From Thermoprotei archaeon (GTDB lineage Archaea; Thermoproteota; Thermoprotei_A; Sulfolobales; Ignisphaeraceae), in the NCBI GenBank assembly GCA_003661865.1, contig QMWY01000086.1, positions 1 to 5,844 on the forward strand: a stretch of DNA of 5,844 nucleotides, read 5' to 3'. The position numbers were made by a program, and so were the translations under genes. Below, piece after piece: positions 5,086 to 5,844 of the stretch; within the stretch, counting starts at the first letter, position 1, and each line of letters opens with the position of its first letter. The notes under the pieces are model-generated. The model did no database searches. It had not been told where the DNA came from and saw nothing but the letters and a program-made list of their open reading frames with translations.

Positions 5086-5431
5086 CTTGATGGCGGGGTT
5101 CTTCACAGGTACCTGATCACGACTCCGGGGCCTACAGAGGTTACTAATAGGGTTAGGCTTGCTATGGCTAGGAAGAGTACGAACCCCGACCTTGATCCTG
5201 GGTTCCTAGAGTTCTACAGGGGGCGTGGTGTCTAAGCTTAGGAGGGTTTTAGGGGTCTCGAGACCACTGTAGCAAACCTTAGTTAAGCATGGGGATAGGG
5301 TCCTGGTGATCGCAAACGGGTTTCGGCGAAGGGTTCGCAGATCTGGCAAGGGCCCTCAACGACCTTGGGCATAGGGTCGGCGTGAGGTGGTGGAGGCGAT
5401 CGAGGAGGTTTACCCGGTAGCGCACCGCTAG
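5086..5431 (+). pseudogene. Decayed class V aminotransferase (serine-pyruvate/alanine-glyoxylate type), 5' fragment
   Basis: Pieces of a fold-type I, class V aminotransferase N-terminus can be read in order only by changing frame. From 5110: YLITTPGPTEVTNRVRLAMA, then NPDLDPGFLEFYR, stopping at TAA 5233. From 5225 in another frame: VVSKLRRVLG. From 5254: GLETTVANL. From 5282: VKHGDRVLVIANG. From 5322: FGEGFADLARAL, then LGHRVGV. From 5387: VVEAIEEVYPVAHR, ending at TAG 5429. TPGPTEV and NPDLDP are hallmark sequences, and GLETxVANLxKxGDRVLV precedes the PLP site in this family. About ten residues, including the usual GE motif, are missing before GLETT, and the PLP-lysine domain and the rest (over 200 residues) are absent. 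No start is clear; an ATG at 5089 lies in a different frame. It cannot make a working enzyme. Confidence 0.85.
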
Positions 5432-5844
5432 GGCTTGACCACGGTCGATCCGCACCGAACAGCTATGCCGCGCTCCTCCCTATGCACGAATAGCGGCACC
5501 TCTACATCCCTAATCCTTCCGCCGCCGCACAGCTCGACAACCCTGTTAAGCCGAGGTATCTCCACGCCTAGGTTCTGGGCAGCCGCATCCCATGTCCGGG
5601 CGAGCAGGTTCGCCGCCTCATCTTCGCCAACCCTGCACCTAGCCCTAGCACCCATCACCTCCCTCAGCAGCTCAGCCAGGGCGCTGCTCCTCTTCCCCAG
5701 GACCATCTCCACCTCCACATCGTACGCGGGGAATAGCGTGGTGGGGCTGCCCTCACCAACCAGCGCCCTTGCTAGGTGGCGTAGGGCGTGGTGCAGGTGA
5801 TCAACAGCTTCCTCAGGTATGCCAAGAACCAGTTTCTCTAGCCC
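5428..5844 (-). CDS. C-terminal part of an unrecognised protein (runs off the window)
   Basis: The frame is open from the right edge of the window to TAG at 5430-5428, giving 138 residues with no N-terminus, so the true start lies beyond 5844. A GTG at 5718 is not a credible start because coding character continues upstream: PEEAVDHLHHALRHLARALV, then SPTTLFPAYDVEVEMVLG. The remainder is alternating Ala/Leu/Arg-rich helix (SSALAELLREVMGARARC, DEAANLLARTWDAAAQNLG) and strands (RDVEVPLFVHREERGIAV) ending TVVKP. No signal, membrane segment or catalytic motif stands out and I do not recognise the family. Codon use is typical of the window. It is convergent with the aminotransferase remnant, the two stops sharing a CTAG at 5428-5431. 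Confidence 0.7.
   Translation of the reverse strand, partial: GLEKLVLGIPEEAVDHLHHALRHLARALVGEGSPTTLFPAYDVEVEMVLGKRSSALAELLREVMGARARCRVGEDEAANLLARTWDAAAQNLGVEIPRLNRVVELCGGGRIRDVEVPLFVHREERGIAVRCGSTVVKP

Noticed and set aside
5435..5800. Plus-strand ORF of 121 codons at the right edge
   Set aside because: It is Ser/Ala/Thr-rich shadow coding opposite the partial gene at 5428-5844, whose frame stays open to the edge.
1..5844. tRNA genes, CRISPR repeats and insertion sequence ends
   Set aside because: No GGTTCRANNCC-type tRNA B box, no regularly spaced repeat array, and no transposase or paired terminal inverted repeats were seen by eye.

Overview
The window looks like a hyperthermophilic crenarchaeon (Thermoproteota) of moderately high GC. 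The reasons are heavy use of AGG/AGA for Arg and ATA for Ile, many GTG/TTG starts, GGTG-type Shine-Dalgarno sites 5-8 nt before most starts, A/T-rich TATA-like boxes, a VapBC pair, and a textbook archaeal C/D box guide RNA. I cannot name the genus.

Region 1 (40-2790, minus strand) carries, in order of transcription, a short single-domain retropepsin-like protein (clan AA), a short-chain dehydrogenase/reductase (SDR) and a glycoside hydrolase family 4 (GH4) enzyme with a CHG active-site motif. The GH4 reading frame runs upstream of its first ATG through the complete NAD-binding loop, but that upstream part has no ATG, GTG or TTG. A CTG with a well-spaced GGTG is the best start. The SDR and GH4 look like a sugar (perhaps uronide) utilisation pair.

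Region 2 (2791-4155) lies between divergent retropepsin-like genes. It holds a perfect C/D box sRNA on the plus strand at about 2990-3050, with two RUGAUGA boxes, two CUGA boxes, two 12-nt guides and a 3-nt D'-C' spacer. A possible membrane-protein remnant lies antisense to it. Downstream on the plus strand are a second clan AA protease gene (DTGS motif), a 33-aa leucine-rich small ORF, and, 2 nt later, a third protein of the same general fold type whose catalytic DTG has become SSG. Three such genes in about 1.7 kb, one paired with a tiny upstream ORF, is the most unusual protein-level feature.

Region 3 (4156-4960, minus strand) is a vapB-vapC toxin-antitoxin pair with a 34-nt overlap. Behind it is a start-less 60-codon reading frame that looks like the tail of a lost gene and ends exactly against the third retropepsin-like gene.

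Region 4 (4961-5844) contains a badly decayed class V (serine-pyruvate/alanine-glyoxylate type) aminotransferase on the plus strand, readable only by switching frame about five times. Convergent with it is the C-terminal part of an unrecognised protein that continues beyond the right edge.

Overall this is a patchwork of a metabolic operon, an accessory toxin-antitoxin/protease island, an sRNA gene and gene debris, consistent with a recombination-prone stretch of an archaeal chromosome.
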